Source: Clostridiales bacterium | GTDB taxonomy: Bacteria; Bacillota; Clostridia; Lachnospirales; Lachnospiraceae | Direction of reading: 5' to 3' | DNA: 64,000 nucleotides | Assembly (NCBI GenBank): GCA_012839295.1 | Contig: DUNO01000030.1 | Span: 1-64,000 of the forward strand | In this document: piece after piece, positions 1 to 9,403 of the stretch | Layout: the number at the start of each line of letters is the position of its first letter | Position numbering within the stretch: position 1 is the first letter of the stretch | Position numbers and translations under genes: made by a program | Notes under the pieces: generated by a model | Told to the model about the DNA's origin: nothing | Databases searched by the model: none | The model's input: only the letters and a program-made list of their open reading frames with translations

Positions 1-80
1 TCCACCTGGGCGCAGACCGGGCCTCCCGTGCTTGCCTGCACTTGGCAAGCATGGGATGTTAAAGGCAAGCCCAGGTGGAT
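1..80. other. Nested inverted-repeat element, candidate structured RNA (Moco-riboswitch-like?)
   Basis: Bases 1-10 (TCCACCTGGG) are perfectly complementary to 70-79. An inner hairpin pairs CCCGTGCTTGCC with GGCAAGCATGGG across one mismatch. The GCTTGCC arm at 30-36 can pair with GGCAAGC at 44-50 or with a second GGCAAGC at 64-70, so two exclusive folds exist. A long closing stem around an inner stem is riboswitch-like. Because the neighbours belong to the selenium/molybdenum-linked purine locus, a molybdenum-cofactor riboswitch was considered, but the consensus could not be checked and no plus-strand gene follows. It could also be a 3' structure after ygfK. The element may continue left of the window. 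Confidence 0.4.
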
Positions 81-145
81 ATAGCTGTACTCATATCCAC
101 CTCACAGCCCCCTTGCCCATTTGTCCCTGAAATCACTTCCGAATT

Positions 146-3136
146 CTAGAACAAATAATCATAATCTTCGTAGACAGCCTTCATTAATTTTATTACTCCC
201 TTATCCAGCCTGGAATCCTCCTCAAAGCCCTGATAAGTCATAACTTCATCATCATATCTGACTTTAAATGTAAGGCTGTCTTTATCGGCAAGTAAAAAGC
301 CTTCATTCTTACTATCTTCAAAATCCTCCATTGTATTAAACAACGTAAATTTTTCCTTATAAGGAGCACTGTCCCAAGGGCAGAAGGTTTCACAGTTACC
401 GCACTCATTACACATCCTGTCCACATGGACAATCTGGGCCATTGTCATCTCAGGAACCTTAAGGGTTAAGTTCGCCCTATTCGGACATACGTCCACACAG
501 TTTTCGCAAACTGCAGAACAAACCAGGCAGCGGCCGCACTCCAATAGGTCTTCATTGGCTTCCTGTAAAATACCTCTCTTTTCATATACAGAAGCATCCG
601 GCACGTTATCAACAATGTTCTTCGCAACCTTTTTATCCAAAATTGCTTCAGCCACTATCATACCGTCCCTGATCGCCTCTACTACCGTAGAAGGACCGTA
701 CAGCCCGTCCCCTGCCACATAAACACCCTTCTGGTTCGTTTCCAGGGAATCCTTATTTACAACAGGGCGTCCCTTTTTATCTACCTCAATATTGTTATTT
801 TCGTAGAATTCACGGTCTGTCTGCTCGCCAACTGCTGCAATTACAGTATCCGCGGGAACCTTAACAACCTCATCCGTCTCCACCGGGGAACGCCTTCCGG
901 ATTCGTCCGCCTCTCCCAGCTTCATTTTATGGCACAGCAACGTATTTCCTTCCATTCGGTAGGGTGCCAGCAATTCAAGGAATTCAACACCGTCATCTAA
1001 GGCAAGGATCATTTCCTCCTCATCTGCCGGCATGTAACGCTTTGTCCTGCGGTATACCAGGGATACCTTTTCTACGCCATCCGTCCTTTTTGCCGCCCTG
1101 GCAGTATCCATGGCAGTATTTCCGCCTCCGATTACCGCTACATTCCTGCCGATGTCCATATGCCCTTCTGATGTTTTGAATTCCTCCAGGAATACGAGGG
1201 CATTCTTTGCTTTTCCCTGCTCCAGCGAAAGATGTCCCGGCTTCCAGGCACCGATAGCAACAATTACATTTTCAAAGCCCATTTCCTTTACCTTTTCAAT
1301 GGAGCTTACCTTTGTATTCAGCCGGATATCCACACCCATGTGCTTCACAAGGGTAATATCATTTTCAATGGATTCATCCGGGATCCTGAAGCTTGGAATA
1401 ATGTATTTTACAATACCGCCAAGAGTTTCTTTTTCTTCAAATATTGTAACCTGGGCACCGTTTCTTGCAAGGAAGAAAGCAGCTGCAAGACCGGCAGGGC
1501 CGCCGCCGATGATTGCCGTTTTACCCTGTACAAAAGAGGCAGGCGCCTTCAATTCCTTTAACAGGTCCGAAAAACCACCCTTTGCCGCCTCTAATTTGAC
1601 AGCCCTGATCTGTACGGACTGATCATAAAAATTACGGTTACATTTATACATACAGTTATGGGCACAGATCGTTCCAGTAATAAAGGGCAAAGGATTCTTC
1701 TCTGTAATGACCCTCAAAGCCTCCAGGTACTTGCCTTCCCCTGCCAGCTTTAAGTATGTGGTAATATCCTGGTGGATCGGACATGCTTCTTTACAGGGTG
1801 CCATAAAGCAATCCAGCAAAGGAACCTTCTTCCTCGTTTTGTGGGAAGAGAAAGGCTTTACAGATTTTACGTGGTGGGGATCCGTTACGGAAGCCTGCCT
1901 TAATTTTTCTACCGCATCCGGGTCAATGCCTGTAAATGGAGCGTATTCCACACGGTCAAACAGCCTTGCGATCTGGTAGAACCTGTCATATCCGCCCGGC
2001 TTTAAGATGGTGGTTGCCAGTGTAATGGGCCATATGCCCGCATTGTATATCTTCTTAATATTATGCGCATCGGCCCCGCCGGAATACGAGATCCTTAAGC
2101 TTCCTCCAAATTCCTTGGAAAGCCTTGCTGCAAGCGCAATGGACAGCGGATATAGGGAGCGCCCTGACATATACATCTCATTTCCGGGAAGCTCTCTTTC
2201 TTCAATATCTACCGGGAATGTATTGGTCAGCTTCACCCCAAAGCCCAGGTTCTTTGACTCAGCCAGGGCAATCAGCCTGTGGAGCATGGGGACTGCATCC
2301 TCATATTGAAGGTCATCCTTAAAATGAAAGTCCCCGAAGGCTATATAGTCATAACCCATTTCATCCATGGTTTTTCTCGCAAATTCATAGCCAAGAAGGG
2401 TAGGATTACATTTGATAAAGGTGTTTAAGTTCTTTTCCTCTATTAAATAGGAAGCGATCCGCTCGATCTCTGCCGGAGGACATCCATGAAGGGTCGACAG
2501 GGTAATGGAGGTACATATATTAGAGGAGATGGATTCCACATCCTCCCTTGTTACGTTCTGGAATAAGTCGAGATGGCTTAAGGCATATTCCTTACATTCC
2601 TTAAAGATAGCCGTATCCTTTGCTTCCTTCAGGTTCTCTATAAAGTCATCAATCTTCTTTGTTTTAATTCCTTCCAGGTCATAGCCTACGCTCATGTTGA
2701 ACATGAACCCGTCCATGGCTCCCAGGTTAAATTCCTTGGAAATCAGCTTAAGGGCATACCAACCCTTCACATATTCCTCAAAAGCCTCCGGTACCCTAAG
2801 CTCTGTTGACCACTCTACATTGTAGCCCTCATCCTCTGCCAAGATACATGGCTTTGATACAGGAAGGTCTTCCCCGTCAAGGATCTGGACCGTCTTTAAT
2901 TCAAAGAAACGGCTTCCCGCATAATAGGCTGCTACAATATTCTGGGCCAACTGGGTATGGGGGCCTGCTGCAGGTCCAAAGGGTGTCTCCATTTTTTCAT
3001 GGAACAAGCCTAATTCCCGTGACTGGTTTGCCGTATAGGGCTTGCGCACACCAAATACGGTATTGCTTTTTCTCTTCTCTTCAAAAATCCAATTCATTAA
3101 CTGGTCAAATGAAATGGGTGTCATTCTATCACTCAT
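146..3136 (-). CDS. ygfK: YgfK-type FAD/Fe-S oxidoreductase (putative selenate reductase subunit)
   Basis: A 996-residue multidomain oxidoreductase. The N-terminal ~420 residues resemble a dihydroorotate-dehydrogenase-type barrel. A cysteine motif follows (CKEACPIHQ near 440), then a glutamate-synthase-beta-like module with an FAD loop (GGGPAGLAAA, ~540) and an NADPH loop (GGGNTAMDTA, ~665). The C-terminus carries two Cys clusters (CGRCLVCSAVCENC and CNECGNCETFCPWD, ~875-920) for 4Fe-4S centres. This architecture is YgfK. In gut anaerobes ygfK belongs to the cluster required for anaerobic urate breakdown, where it is thought to move electrons; the older selenate-reductase name is weakly founded. 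The start has a GGAGG site 5 bases upstream. It lies 9 bp downstream of ssnA, so the two are probably co-transcribed. Confidence 0.88.
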   Translation of the reverse strand: MSDRMTPISFDQLMNWIFEEKRKSNTVFGVRKPYTANQSRELGLFHEKMETPFGPAAGPHTQLAQNIVAAYYAGSRFFELKTVQILDGEDLPVSKPCILAEDEGYNVEWSTELRVPEAFEEYVKGWYALKLISKEFNLGAMDGFMFNMSVGYDLEGIKTKKIDDFIENLKEAKDTAIFKECKEYALSHLDLFQNVTREDVESISSNICTSITLSTLHGCPPAEIERIASYLIEEKNLNTFIKCNPTLLGYEFARKTMDEMGYDYIAFGDFHFKDDLQYEDAVPMLHRLIALAESKNLGFGVKLTNTFPVDIEERELPGNEMYMSGRSLYPLSIALAARLSKEFGGSLRISYSGGADAHNIKKIYNAGIWPITLATTILKPGGYDRFYQIARLFDRVEYAPFTGIDPDAVEKLRQASVTDPHHVKSVKPFSSHKTRKKVPLLDCFMAPCKEACPIHQDITTYLKLAGEGKYLEALRVITEKNPLPFITGTICAHNCMYKCNRNFYDQSVQIRAVKLEAAKGGFSDLLKELKAPASFVQGKTAIIGGGPAGLAAAFFLARNGAQVTIFEEKETLGGIVKYIIPSFRIPDESIENDITLVKHMGVDIRLNTKVSSIEKVKEMGFENVIVAIGAWKPGHLSLEQGKAKNALVFLEEFKTSEGHMDIGRNVAVIGGGNTAMDTARAAKRTDGVEKVSLVYRRTKRYMPADEEEMILALDDGVEFLELLAPYRMEGNTLLCHKMKLGEADESGRRSPVETDEVVKVPADTVIAAVGEQTDREFYENNNIEVDKKGRPVVNKDSLETNQKGVYVAGDGLYGPSTVVEAIRDGMIVAEAILDKKVAKNIVDNVPDASVYEKRGILQEANEDLLECGRCLVCSAVCENCVDVCPNRANLTLKVPEMTMAQIVHVDRMCNECGNCETFCPWDSAPYKEKFTLFNTMEDFEDSKNEGFLLADKDSLTFKVRYDDEVMTYQGFEEDSRLDKGVIKLMKAVYEDYDYLF

Positions 3137-3145
3137 AGTAACCTC

Positions 3146-4477
3146 CTAAGCATTTATCGTTTTCCAAAGCTTTTCTGCCTCTGTTCTCACATTGTCAATT
3201 GCCTTCTCTTCATCTATGCAGGTTAAGATCCTATCCTTCATTAATATCCGGCCATTTGCAATTGTGGTTGTTACCTGGCTGCCGTTCATTCCGAATAAGA
3301 TATGGCTGTTACAGTTTGCCCCTGTCATAGGCGTAATCGGATTATAATTCATAATAATAACATCCGCTGCTGCTCCTTCTTTCAAGATTCCGAGGGGCTT
3401 CTTAAAATAGCGGTTTGCCATCGCTGCATTATTCTTAAATAACATCACAGGCACCTCACCCCATGCTGCGTTAGCATCGCATAAATGGTGCTTGTGAAGG
3501 ATATTCGCTACTTTGTAGGACTCAATCATATCATGGGTATAACCGTCAGTACCTAATCCCGTTAATACGCCATGATGGAATATCTCCATGGTTGGAGGAC
3601 ATCCACAGGCATTTCCCATATTGGATTCCGGGTTATGTACCACCATGGTATCCGTTTCCTTTAATACTTCCATTTCGTGCGGGTTTACATAGATGCAATG
3701 GGCTGCTATGGTTTTAGGCCCTAAAATATTCTGGTCCATTAAACGGTCAATGATCCTTTTTCCATATTTCTTAAGGGAATCATAGAGATCTTCAATTCCT
3801 TCCGCCACATGGATATGGTATCCTACCTCTTCCGGCTTATTGGCGGCACAATATTCAAGGGTCTCATCACTTAAGGTAAAGGATGCATGTAATCCCATCA
3901 TTCCTGCTACCATGTCGGTCTGGTCTGCCAATGCATGCTTTATAAAAGCGGCATTCTCTAAAACAGCTTCCTTCATCTTATCCTTGCCATCCCGGTCAGA
4001 AACCTCATAGCATAAGCATGTCCGAACTCCCAGCTCCTTAGCAACATCACCGATGACAAATAAGCTGTCTTTAATTGCTCCATAGCTTGCATGATGGTCG
4101 AATACCGTGGTAACCCCATTCTTAATACAATCAATATAAGTAGCAACCGCACTTTGCTTTGTTTGCTCCAAGGTCAGTGTCCGGTCGATTGTCCACCACA
4201 ATCCATCTAATATATCCAGGAAGCCATCCGGATTATAGCCATTAATGGATAATCCCCTTGCCAGGGCACTATAAATATGCTCATGGGCATTAATCAGACC
4301 CGGCATAATGACGCCGCCTTTGGCATCAATATATTCCGCACCCTGATTTTCCTTTCTTAATTCCTCCGTGGAACCCACTTTTATGATCCTGTCATTTTCA
4401 ATCAGTACCGCCCCATTTTCTAAAAATGGATTGGCCTCATCTCTGGTTATCACCCTGCCATTTCCGACTAAAAGCAT
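3146..4477 (-). CDS. ssnA: SsnA family putative aminohydrolase
   Basis: A 443-residue amidohydrolase of the cytosine-deaminase/TrzA type. Metal ligands are visible: HEH in NAHEHIYSAL (~67), HIHVAEG (~220), AHC (~258) and an Asp in LGTDGYT (~310). SsnA is a conserved member of the anaerobic purine/urate cluster and probably hydrolyses or deaminates a ring-opened purine intermediate; the exact substrate is not evident. A GGAGG site precedes the ATG. The gene heads the leftward ssnA-ygfK pair and diverges from the YheO-type regulator at 4782, with a 304-bp shared promoter region. Confidence 0.88.
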   Translation of the reverse strand: MLLVGNGRVITRDEANPFLENGAVLIENDRIIKVGSTEELRKENQGAEYIDAKGGVIMPGLINAHEHIYSALARGLSINGYNPDGFLDILDGLWWTIDRTLTLEQTKQSAVATYIDCIKNGVTTVFDHHASYGAIKDSLFVIGDVAKELGVRTCLCYEVSDRDGKDKMKEAVLENAAFIKHALADQTDMVAGMMGLHASFTLSDETLEYCAANKPEEVGYHIHVAEGIEDLYDSLKKYGKRIIDRLMDQNILGPKTIAAHCIYVNPHEMEVLKETDTMVVHNPESNMGNACGCPPTMEIFHHGVLTGLGTDGYTHDMIESYKVANILHKHHLCDANAAWGEVPVMLFKNNAAMANRYFKKPLGILKEGAAADVIIMNYNPITPMTGANCNSHILFGMNGSQVTTTIANGRILMKDRILTCIDEEKAIDNVRTEAEKLWKTINA

Positions 4478-4588
4478 TGATTTTCCTCCTTTTTTCCTAA
4501 AAAATACATTTGTACTTAACTTACAAGGTCATGCAAATCATCACTCTATACATTTGCCAAAAACTAATAAATTATTCTGTCGATGTTT

Positions 4589-4610
4589 GGATATTATATG
4601 CATTATATCC
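4589..4610. promoter_or_regulatory. Near-palindrome in the ssnA/regulator divergent promoter region
   Basis: GGATAT and ATATCC flank an ATGCAT core (22 bp in all). The site lies about 110 bp upstream of ssnA and 100 bp upstream of the regulator promoter, a natural place for an operator read by the neighbouring YheO-type regulator. The sequence shows the symmetry; the binding is inference. Confidence 0.35.
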
Positions 4611-4710
4611 ATATGCTTTTCTATAAGCACAGTTTAACATCTATATAATTGAAATGCAATAGAAAAATACAAAAATTTTTAGCTAACCTAATTTTTTTTG
4701 TAAAAAGGTA

Positions 4711-4738
4711 TTGAAAATATAAATTTTTGTGTTATCAT
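4711..4738 (+). promoter_or_regulatory. Promoter of the YheO-type regulator
   Basis: TTGAAA (4711-4716) and TATCAT (4733-4738) are separated by 16 bp, about 45 bp upstream of the regulator ATG. The rest of the 4478-4781 gap is AT-rich and holds only the near-palindrome at 4589. Confidence 0.5.
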
Positions 4739-4781
4739 GTCCATATAGGAACACAACCTATTCGCGAAGGGGTATCTAAAA

Positions 4782-5417
4782 ATGGAATTAAATTACTTAA
4801 AACAAATAGCGCATGGCATCGCACAACAATTTGGCCAAAATTGTGAGGTTGTCATCCACGATTTAACCACCGAAGATTTAGAAAACACCGTTGCTTATAT
4901 TGAAAATGGGCATGTAACCAACCGCCATATCGGCGACGGACCTTCTCATGTTGTACTTGAAGCATCAAAAAAAGACCCGGCAAAATTAAAAGACCGCTAT
5001 GGTTATCTCACACGTACACAGGACGGACGAATCTTAAAATCCTCTACCATTTATATACGGGGAGACAGTAACAAAATCCAATACATTATTTCTATTAACT
5101 ATGATATTACCGGATTATTAGCAGTTGAAGGTGCAATTAAAACGCTGATTTCCACAGAACCTGAAGAAAAGGCTCCCGAAAGAATCACCCAAAATGTCAA
5201 CGACCTGTTAGACGACCTGATTGAAGAGTCTGTTGCACTAATCGGAAAGCCGGCAGCACTTATGTCAAAAGAGGAAAAAGTCACAGCAATACAATTTTTA
5301 AATGATGCCGGTGCTTTTTTAATCACGAAATCAGGTGATAAGGTTTCTAAATTTTTTGGCATATCCAAGTACACACTATATAGCTATATAGATGTAAACA
5401 AAACAAACAATAAATAA
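4782..5417 (+). CDS. YheO/DauR-type transcriptional regulator (PAS-like + HTH)
   Basis: A 211-residue protein with the two-part layout of the YheO/DauR family. The N-terminal ~115 residues are a PAS-like YheO sensor domain (QFGQNCEVVIHD, and YIISINYDITG near 105). The C-terminal ~60 residues are an HTH_22-type helix-turn-helix (FLNDAGAFLITKSGDKVSKF, then GISKYTLYSYI). It is divergent from ssnA and immediately upstream of ygeX, so it is the likely local regulator, sensing a purine-breakdown intermediate by inference. The start is supported by AAGGGG nine bases upstream. In E. coli the related cluster is served by a sigma-54-type activator instead, so control appears to have been swapped here. 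Confidence 0.8.
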   Translation: MELNYLKQIAHGIAQQFGQNCEVVIHDLTTEDLENTVAYIENGHVTNRHIGDGPSHVVLEASKKDPAKLKDRYGYLTRTQDGRILKSSTIYIRGDSNKIQYIISINYDITGLLAVEGAIKTLISTEPEEKAPERITQNVNDLLDDLIEESVALIGKPAALMSKEEKVTAIQFLNDAGAFLITKSGDKVSKFFGISKYTLYSYIDVNKTNNK

Positions 5418-5424
5418 AGAGGCA

Positions 5425-5494
5425 GTGTGAAATACAGAGCATTCCACATCCGGCACCCGGTGTCCTAACGGCCAAATGTCCGTTAGTGTGAAAT
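5425..5494 (+). repeat. Dispersed intergenic repeat, copy A
   Basis: About 70 bp starting 8 bp after the regulator stop codon. It matches, in reverse complement, the segment at 32929-32996 over nearly its whole length with few mismatches. It carries internal symmetry: CTAACGG (5465-5471) pairs with CCGTTAG (5480-5486). A GTGAAATA...CAC hairpin is imperfect here but perfect in copy B. Both copies sit directly behind a stop codon. The family is unknown to me. Confidence 0.7.
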
Positions 5495-5568
5495 ATAAAA
5501 AGCAGTTTTCACACGCAGGTTTGTGCTTGCGCACCACAAACCTGTCATGCACAAAAATCGTGCGCAAG
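5486..5568 (+). promoter_or_regulatory. Hairpin-chain 5' leader of ygeX with possible pseudoknot
   Basis: Three consecutive inverted repeats fill the leader. GTGTGAAA (5486-5493) pairs with TTTCACAC (5507-5514). CAGGTTTGTG (5516-5525) pairs with CACAAACCTG (5535-5544). The nine-base loop of that second stem, CTTGCGCAC (5526-5534), is perfectly complementary to GTGCGCAAG (5560-5568). A loop pairing exactly with a downstream strand is the signature of a pseudoknot or of two competing folds. The ribosome site AAGGGG begins 2 bases after the last strand, so folding could control ygeX translation. It could instead be part of a composite repeat or mobile remnant. Confidence 0.6.
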
Positions 5569-5587
5569 AAGGGGATTTTTCTTAACA

Positions 5588-6802
5588 ATGAAAAAAATAA
5601 AGTGGGTTGTAAATGAAATGCCTAAGTCAGAGGATAGCCAATTAAAGATTATGGCTACCGATCAAGTAAAAAAGGCCAGGGAATTCCATGAGAGTTTTCC
5701 CCAGTATTCAAAGACACCTTTGGCGAAGCTTGATAATATGGCTTCCTTCCTGGGTGTAAAGGAGCTCTATGTAAAGGATGAATCATACCGTTTTGGCTTA
5801 AATGCATTTAAGGTGCTGGGCGGCTCCTTTGCTATGGCAAGATACATTGCAAAGCAAACGAACCGTGACGTTGCCGAACTCCCTTATAACGTCTTAACCT
5901 CAGATAAGCTGAGGGAAGAATTCGGCCAGGCGACCTTCTTTACCGCCACGGATGGTAACCATGGAAGGGGTGTTGCATGGGCCGCTAATAAGCTGGGACA
6001 AAAGGCCGTTGTCTATATGCCAAAGGGCTCCACACAGACAAGATTAGAAAATATCCGCAAGGAAAATGCCATTGCAACCATTGAAGAGGTTAATTATGAT
6101 GAATGCGTCCGTATGGCTGCTGCCGCTGCAGAAAAAACTCCAAACGGCATCATTGTACAGGATACCGCATGGGATGGCTATGAGGAAATACCTGCCTGGA
6201 TTATGCAGGGCTACGGAACCATGGCAATGGAAGCCAATGAGCAATTAGAGGATTATGGCTGTGACCGTCCTACCCATGTATTTGTCCAAGCCGGTGTCGG
6301 TTCCCTGGCAGGTGCTGTTACAGGATATTTTGCAAACCGCTATCCAGAAAACCCTCCTGCTGTAGTCGTTGTAGAAGCGGATGTAGCTGATTGCCTTTAC
6401 AAGGGCGCTGCCGCAAAGGATGGGGAGCTTCGTATCGTAGATGGTGATATGCAGACAATCATGGCCGGCTTAGCCTGCGGTGAGCCGAATACGATTTCCT
6501 GGGATATCCTTAAAAACCATGTTAGCGTATTTGTTTCAGCCCCGGACTGGGTTGCTTCCAAGGGTATGCGCATGCTTGCTGCCCCGATCAAGGGCGATCC
6601 ACAGGTTACCTCCGGTGAATCCGGTGCCGTTCCTATGGGATTGCTGGCATGTATCATGCAAATGGATGAATTAAAGAAGTTAAGGGAATACTTAAAGCTT
6701 GATGCCACATCAAAAATTTTGCTTTTCTCCACAGAAGGCGACACTGACCCGGAGCGTTTTAAAGAAATCATTTGGGAAGGCAAAGAATTCCAATTAAATT
6801 AA
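5588..6802 (+). CDS. ygeX: Diaminopropionate ammonia-lyase (YgeX)
   Basis: A 404-residue fold-type II PLP enzyme. The Schiff-base lysine is in GLNAFKVLGG (~78) and the TDGNHGRGVAW motif (~120) is present, both diagnostic of 2,3-diaminopropionate ammonia-lyase, which yields pyruvate and ammonia. In the anaerobic urate pathway of gut bacteria this lyase makes the carbon skeleton available. It is first in a rightward run with ygeY (33 bp), ygeW (25 bp), carbamate kinase and permease, probably one operon. The 170-bp leader ahead of it is highly structured. Start ATG at 5588 lies 12 bases after AAGGGG. Confidence 0.9.
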   Translation: MKKIKWVVNEMPKSEDSQLKIMATDQVKKAREFHESFPQYSKTPLAKLDNMASFLGVKELYVKDESYRFGLNAFKVLGGSFAMARYIAKQTNRDVAELPYNVLTSDKLREEFGQATFFTATDGNHGRGVAWAANKLGQKAVVYMPKGSTQTRLENIRKENAIATIEEVNYDECVRMAAAAAEKTPNGIIVQDTAWDGYEEIPAWIMQGYGTMAMEANEQLEDYGCDRPTHVFVQAGVGSLAGAVTGYFANRYPENPPAVVVVEADVADCLYKGAAAKDGELRIVDGDMQTIMAGLACGEPNTISWDILKNHVSVFVSAPDWVASKGMRMLAAPIKGDPQVTSGESGAVPMGLLACIMQMDELKKLREYLKLDATSKILLFSTEGDTDPERFKEIIWEGKEFQLN

Positions 6803-6835
6803 ATGCGCCGTTAACACGGCAGATGGAGGTAAAAA

Positions 6836-8140
6836 ATGAATTTTGATCAAATCAAAAGTGCTGCACAAGGTTATGAAAAAGATATGACTAAATTCCTCAG
6901 GGATTTAGTTCGTATCCCCGGGGAAAGCTGCGGGGAAAAAGGGCATATTGACCGTATTGCCGAGGAAATGAGAGCTGTTGGCTTTGACAAGGTTGAAATC
7001 GATCCGATGGGAAATGTCCTCGGGTATATGGGAACAGGAAAAACATTAATCGGTTACGATGCCCACATTGACACCGTAGGTATTGGTAATAGGGCTAACT
7101 GGAACTTTGATCCTTACGCCGGCTTTGAATCTGATACGGAAATCGGCGGACGCGGAACCTCCGACCAATTAGGCGGCATTGTATCCGCAGTTTATGGTGC
7201 AAAGATCATGAAGGATTTAGGTCTTTTAAATGATAAGTACACCGTACTTGTTACCGGTACCGTACAGGAGGAAGACTGTGATGGTCTTTGCTGGCAGTAC
7301 ATCATTAATGAAGGTAAGGTAAGGCCGGAATTCGTTGTTTCCACAGAACCTACAGATGGAGGTATTTACCGCGGACAGCGTGGGCGTATGGAAATCCGTA
7401 TCGATGTCCAGGGCGTATCCTGCCATGGCTCCGCTCCGGAACGCGGTGATAACGCAATCTATAAGATGGCTGATATCCTTCAAAACGTCCGTGACCTTAA
7501 CGAAAACGATGCTGCAGACGACAAGGAAATTAAAGGCTTAGTTAAGATGCTGGATGAAAAGTATAATAAGGAATGGAAAGAAGCCCGTTTCTTAGGCCGG
7601 GGTACCGTAACGACCTCCGAGATCTTCTTTACTTCCCCCAGCCGTTGTGCAGTAGCTGACTCCTGCTCTGTTTCCTTAGACCGCCGTATGACAGCCGGCG
7701 AAACCTGGGAGAGCTGCTTAGATGAAATCCGTGCACTTCCTTTTGTCAAGAAATATAATGCAGCGGTCAGCATGTACGAATATGACAGACCAAGCTACAC
7801 AGGACTTGTATATCCCATCGAGTGCTACTTCCCTACCTGGGTTATCCCGGAAGACCATGCTGTAACAAAGGCAATGGAGGAAGCATATAAGGGCCTTTAC
7901 GGAACAACACGCAGCGGTTCTGCAGACGCGGACGCAATGAGAAAAGCCCGTCCGCTCACAGATAAATGGACCTTCTCCACAAACGGCGTATCCATTATGG
8001 GACGTAACGGAATTCCTTGTATCGGATTTGGCCCAGGCGCTGAAGCCCAGGCCCACGCTCCAAACGAAAAGACCTATAAAGAAGATTTAGTAAAATGTGC
8101 AGCTGTTTATGCAGCATTACCAACAATGTATTGTAAGTAA
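6836..8140 (+). CDS. ygeY: YgeY family selenium-metabolism-linked M20 hydrolase
   Basis: A 434-residue M20-family metallohydrolase. Metal and catalytic residues are visible: YDAHIDTVG (~76), [11 protein letters not shown] (~105), the EE pair in VQEEDCDG (~143), and a late His in AQAHAPNE (~408). The central lid domain (~190-310) is complete. YgeY members accompany ygeX and ygeW in urate-degrading anaerobes and are expected to hydrolyse an amide or carbamoyl intermediate in the cytoplasm. The ATG follows GGAGG with normal spacing, 33 bp after ygeX. Confidence 0.88.
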   Translation: MNFDQIKSAAQGYEKDMTKFLRDLVRIPGESCGEKGHIDRIAEEMRAVGFDKVEIDPMGNVLGYMGTGKTLIGYDAHIDTVGIGNRANWNFDPYAGFESDTEIGGRGTSDQLGGIVSAVYGAKIMKDLGLLNDKYTVLVTGTVQEEDCDGLCWQYIINEGKVRPEFVVSTEPTDGGIYRGQRGRMEIRIDVQGVSCHGSAPERGDNAIYKMADILQNVRDLNENDAADDKEIKGLVKMLDEKYNKEWKEARFLGRGTVTTSEIFFTSPSRCAVADSCSVSLDRRMTAGETWESCLDEIRALPFVKKYNAAVSMYEYDRPSYTGLVYPIECYFPTWVIPEDHAVTKAMEEAYKGLYGTTRSGSADADAMRKARPLTDKWTFSTNGVSIMGRNGIPCIGFGPGAEAQAHAPNEKTYKEDLVKCAAVYAALPTMYCK

Positions 8141-8165
8141 TTTCAAATAAAAGGAGATCAGGAAT

Positions 8166-9359
8166 ATGAAAACACTTCAAACTTATATCGATAAGCTGAA
8201 CAAATTAAATTTTAAAGAAATGTACAACAACGATTTCTTCCTTACCTGGGAGAAAACTAACGACGAGCTGGAAGCAGTCTGGACCATCGCTGATGCCCTC
8301 CGTTACATGAGAGAAAACAACATCTCCACAAAAGTATTTGAAAGTGGCTTAGGAATCTCCTTATTCAGGGATAACTCCACCCGTACCCGCTTCTCTTTTG
8401 CTTCTGCTTGTAACTTACTTGGCTTAGAAGTACAGGATTTGGACGAGGGAAAATCACAGGTAGCACATGGTGAAACAGTCCGTGAAACAGCTAACATGAT
8501 TTCCTTTATGGCAGATATTATCGGAATCCGTGATGATATGTACATCGGAAAAGGTAATGCATATATGCATGAGGTTTCTGAGGCTGTAAAGCAGGGAAAT
8601 GAAGATGGCATCTTAGAGCAGAGACCTACTATCGTAAACCTTCAATGTGATATTGACCATCCGACACAGAGTATGTCCGATATGCTCCACATCATCCATG
8701 AATTCGGCGGTATCGAGAATTTAAAGGGTAAGAAGCTTGCTATGACCTGGGCATATTCTCCTTCCTACGGTAAGCCATTATCCGTACCCCAGGGTGTAAT
8801 CGGCCTTATGACCCGTATGGGTATGGACGTTGTTCTTGCACATCCGGAAGGCTATGAAGTAATGCCAGAGGTTGAGGAGGTTGCTAAAAAGAACGCTGCT
8901 GCTTCCGGCGGTTCCTTCACAAAGACAAACAGCATGGCAGAAGCCTTTAAGGATGCTGATATCGTATATCCGAAGAGCTGGGCTCCATTTGCAGCTATGG
9001 AAAAACGTACAAACCTTTATGGCGAAGGCGATACAGAAGGTATCAAAACCCTGGAAAAAGAATTACTTGCACAGAATGCACAGCATAAGGACTGGGCATG
9101 TACAGAGGAATTAATGGCAACTACAAAGGACGGAAAAGCCCTTTACCTCCACTGTCTGCCTGCTGATATCACCGGCGTAAGCTGTAAGGAAGGCGAAGTA
9201 GACGCTTCCGTATTTGACCGTTACCGTACTCCTCTTTACAAAGAGGCAAGCTATAAGCCATACGTTATCGCTGCTATGATGTTATTAAGTAAATTCGAAG
9301 ACCCTGCTGCATTATTAAAGAAATTAGAAGAAAAAGGTACACCTAGAAAGATGGATTAA
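8166..9359 (+). CDS. ygeW: Knotted carbamoyltransferase YgeW
   Basis: A 397-residue member of the aspartate/ornithine carbamoyltransferase superfamily. The carbamoyl-phosphate loop STRTR is at ~73 and the HCLPAD motif at ~330. YgeW proteins have a knotted fold and carbamoylate an unconfirmed amine; in the purine pathway they work in the phosphorolytic direction, passing carbamoyl phosphate to carbamate kinase. That fits the carbamate kinase gene 44 bp downstream. AGGAG precedes the ATG. Confidence 0.9.
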   Translation: MKTLQTYIDKLNKLNFKEMYNNDFFLTWEKTNDELEAVWTIADALRYMRENNISTKVFESGLGISLFRDNSTRTRFSFASACNLLGLEVQDLDEGKSQVAHGETVRETANMISFMADIIGIRDDMYIGKGNAYMHEVSEAVKQGNEDGILEQRPTIVNLQCDIDHPTQSMSDMLHIIHEFGGIENLKGKKLAMTWAYSPSYGKPLSVPQGVIGLMTRMGMDVVLAHPEGYEVMPEVEEVAKKNAAASGGSFTKTNSMAEAFKDADIVYPKSWAPFAAMEKRTNLYGEGDTEGIKTLEKELLAQNAQHKDWACTEELMATTKDGKALYLHCLPADITGVSCKEGEVDASVFDRYRTPLYKEASYKPYVIAAMMLLSKFEDPAALLKKLEEKGTPRKMD

Positions 9360-9403
9360 TTCATAACCTGCATTCTTCCCACAAACTTGAAGTGAGGTAT
9401 AAT

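Noticed and set aside
1110-1622. 170-codon plus-strand frame inside ygfK
   Set aside because: Antisense shadow of a clearly coding, motif-bearing gene; no ribosome site or family.
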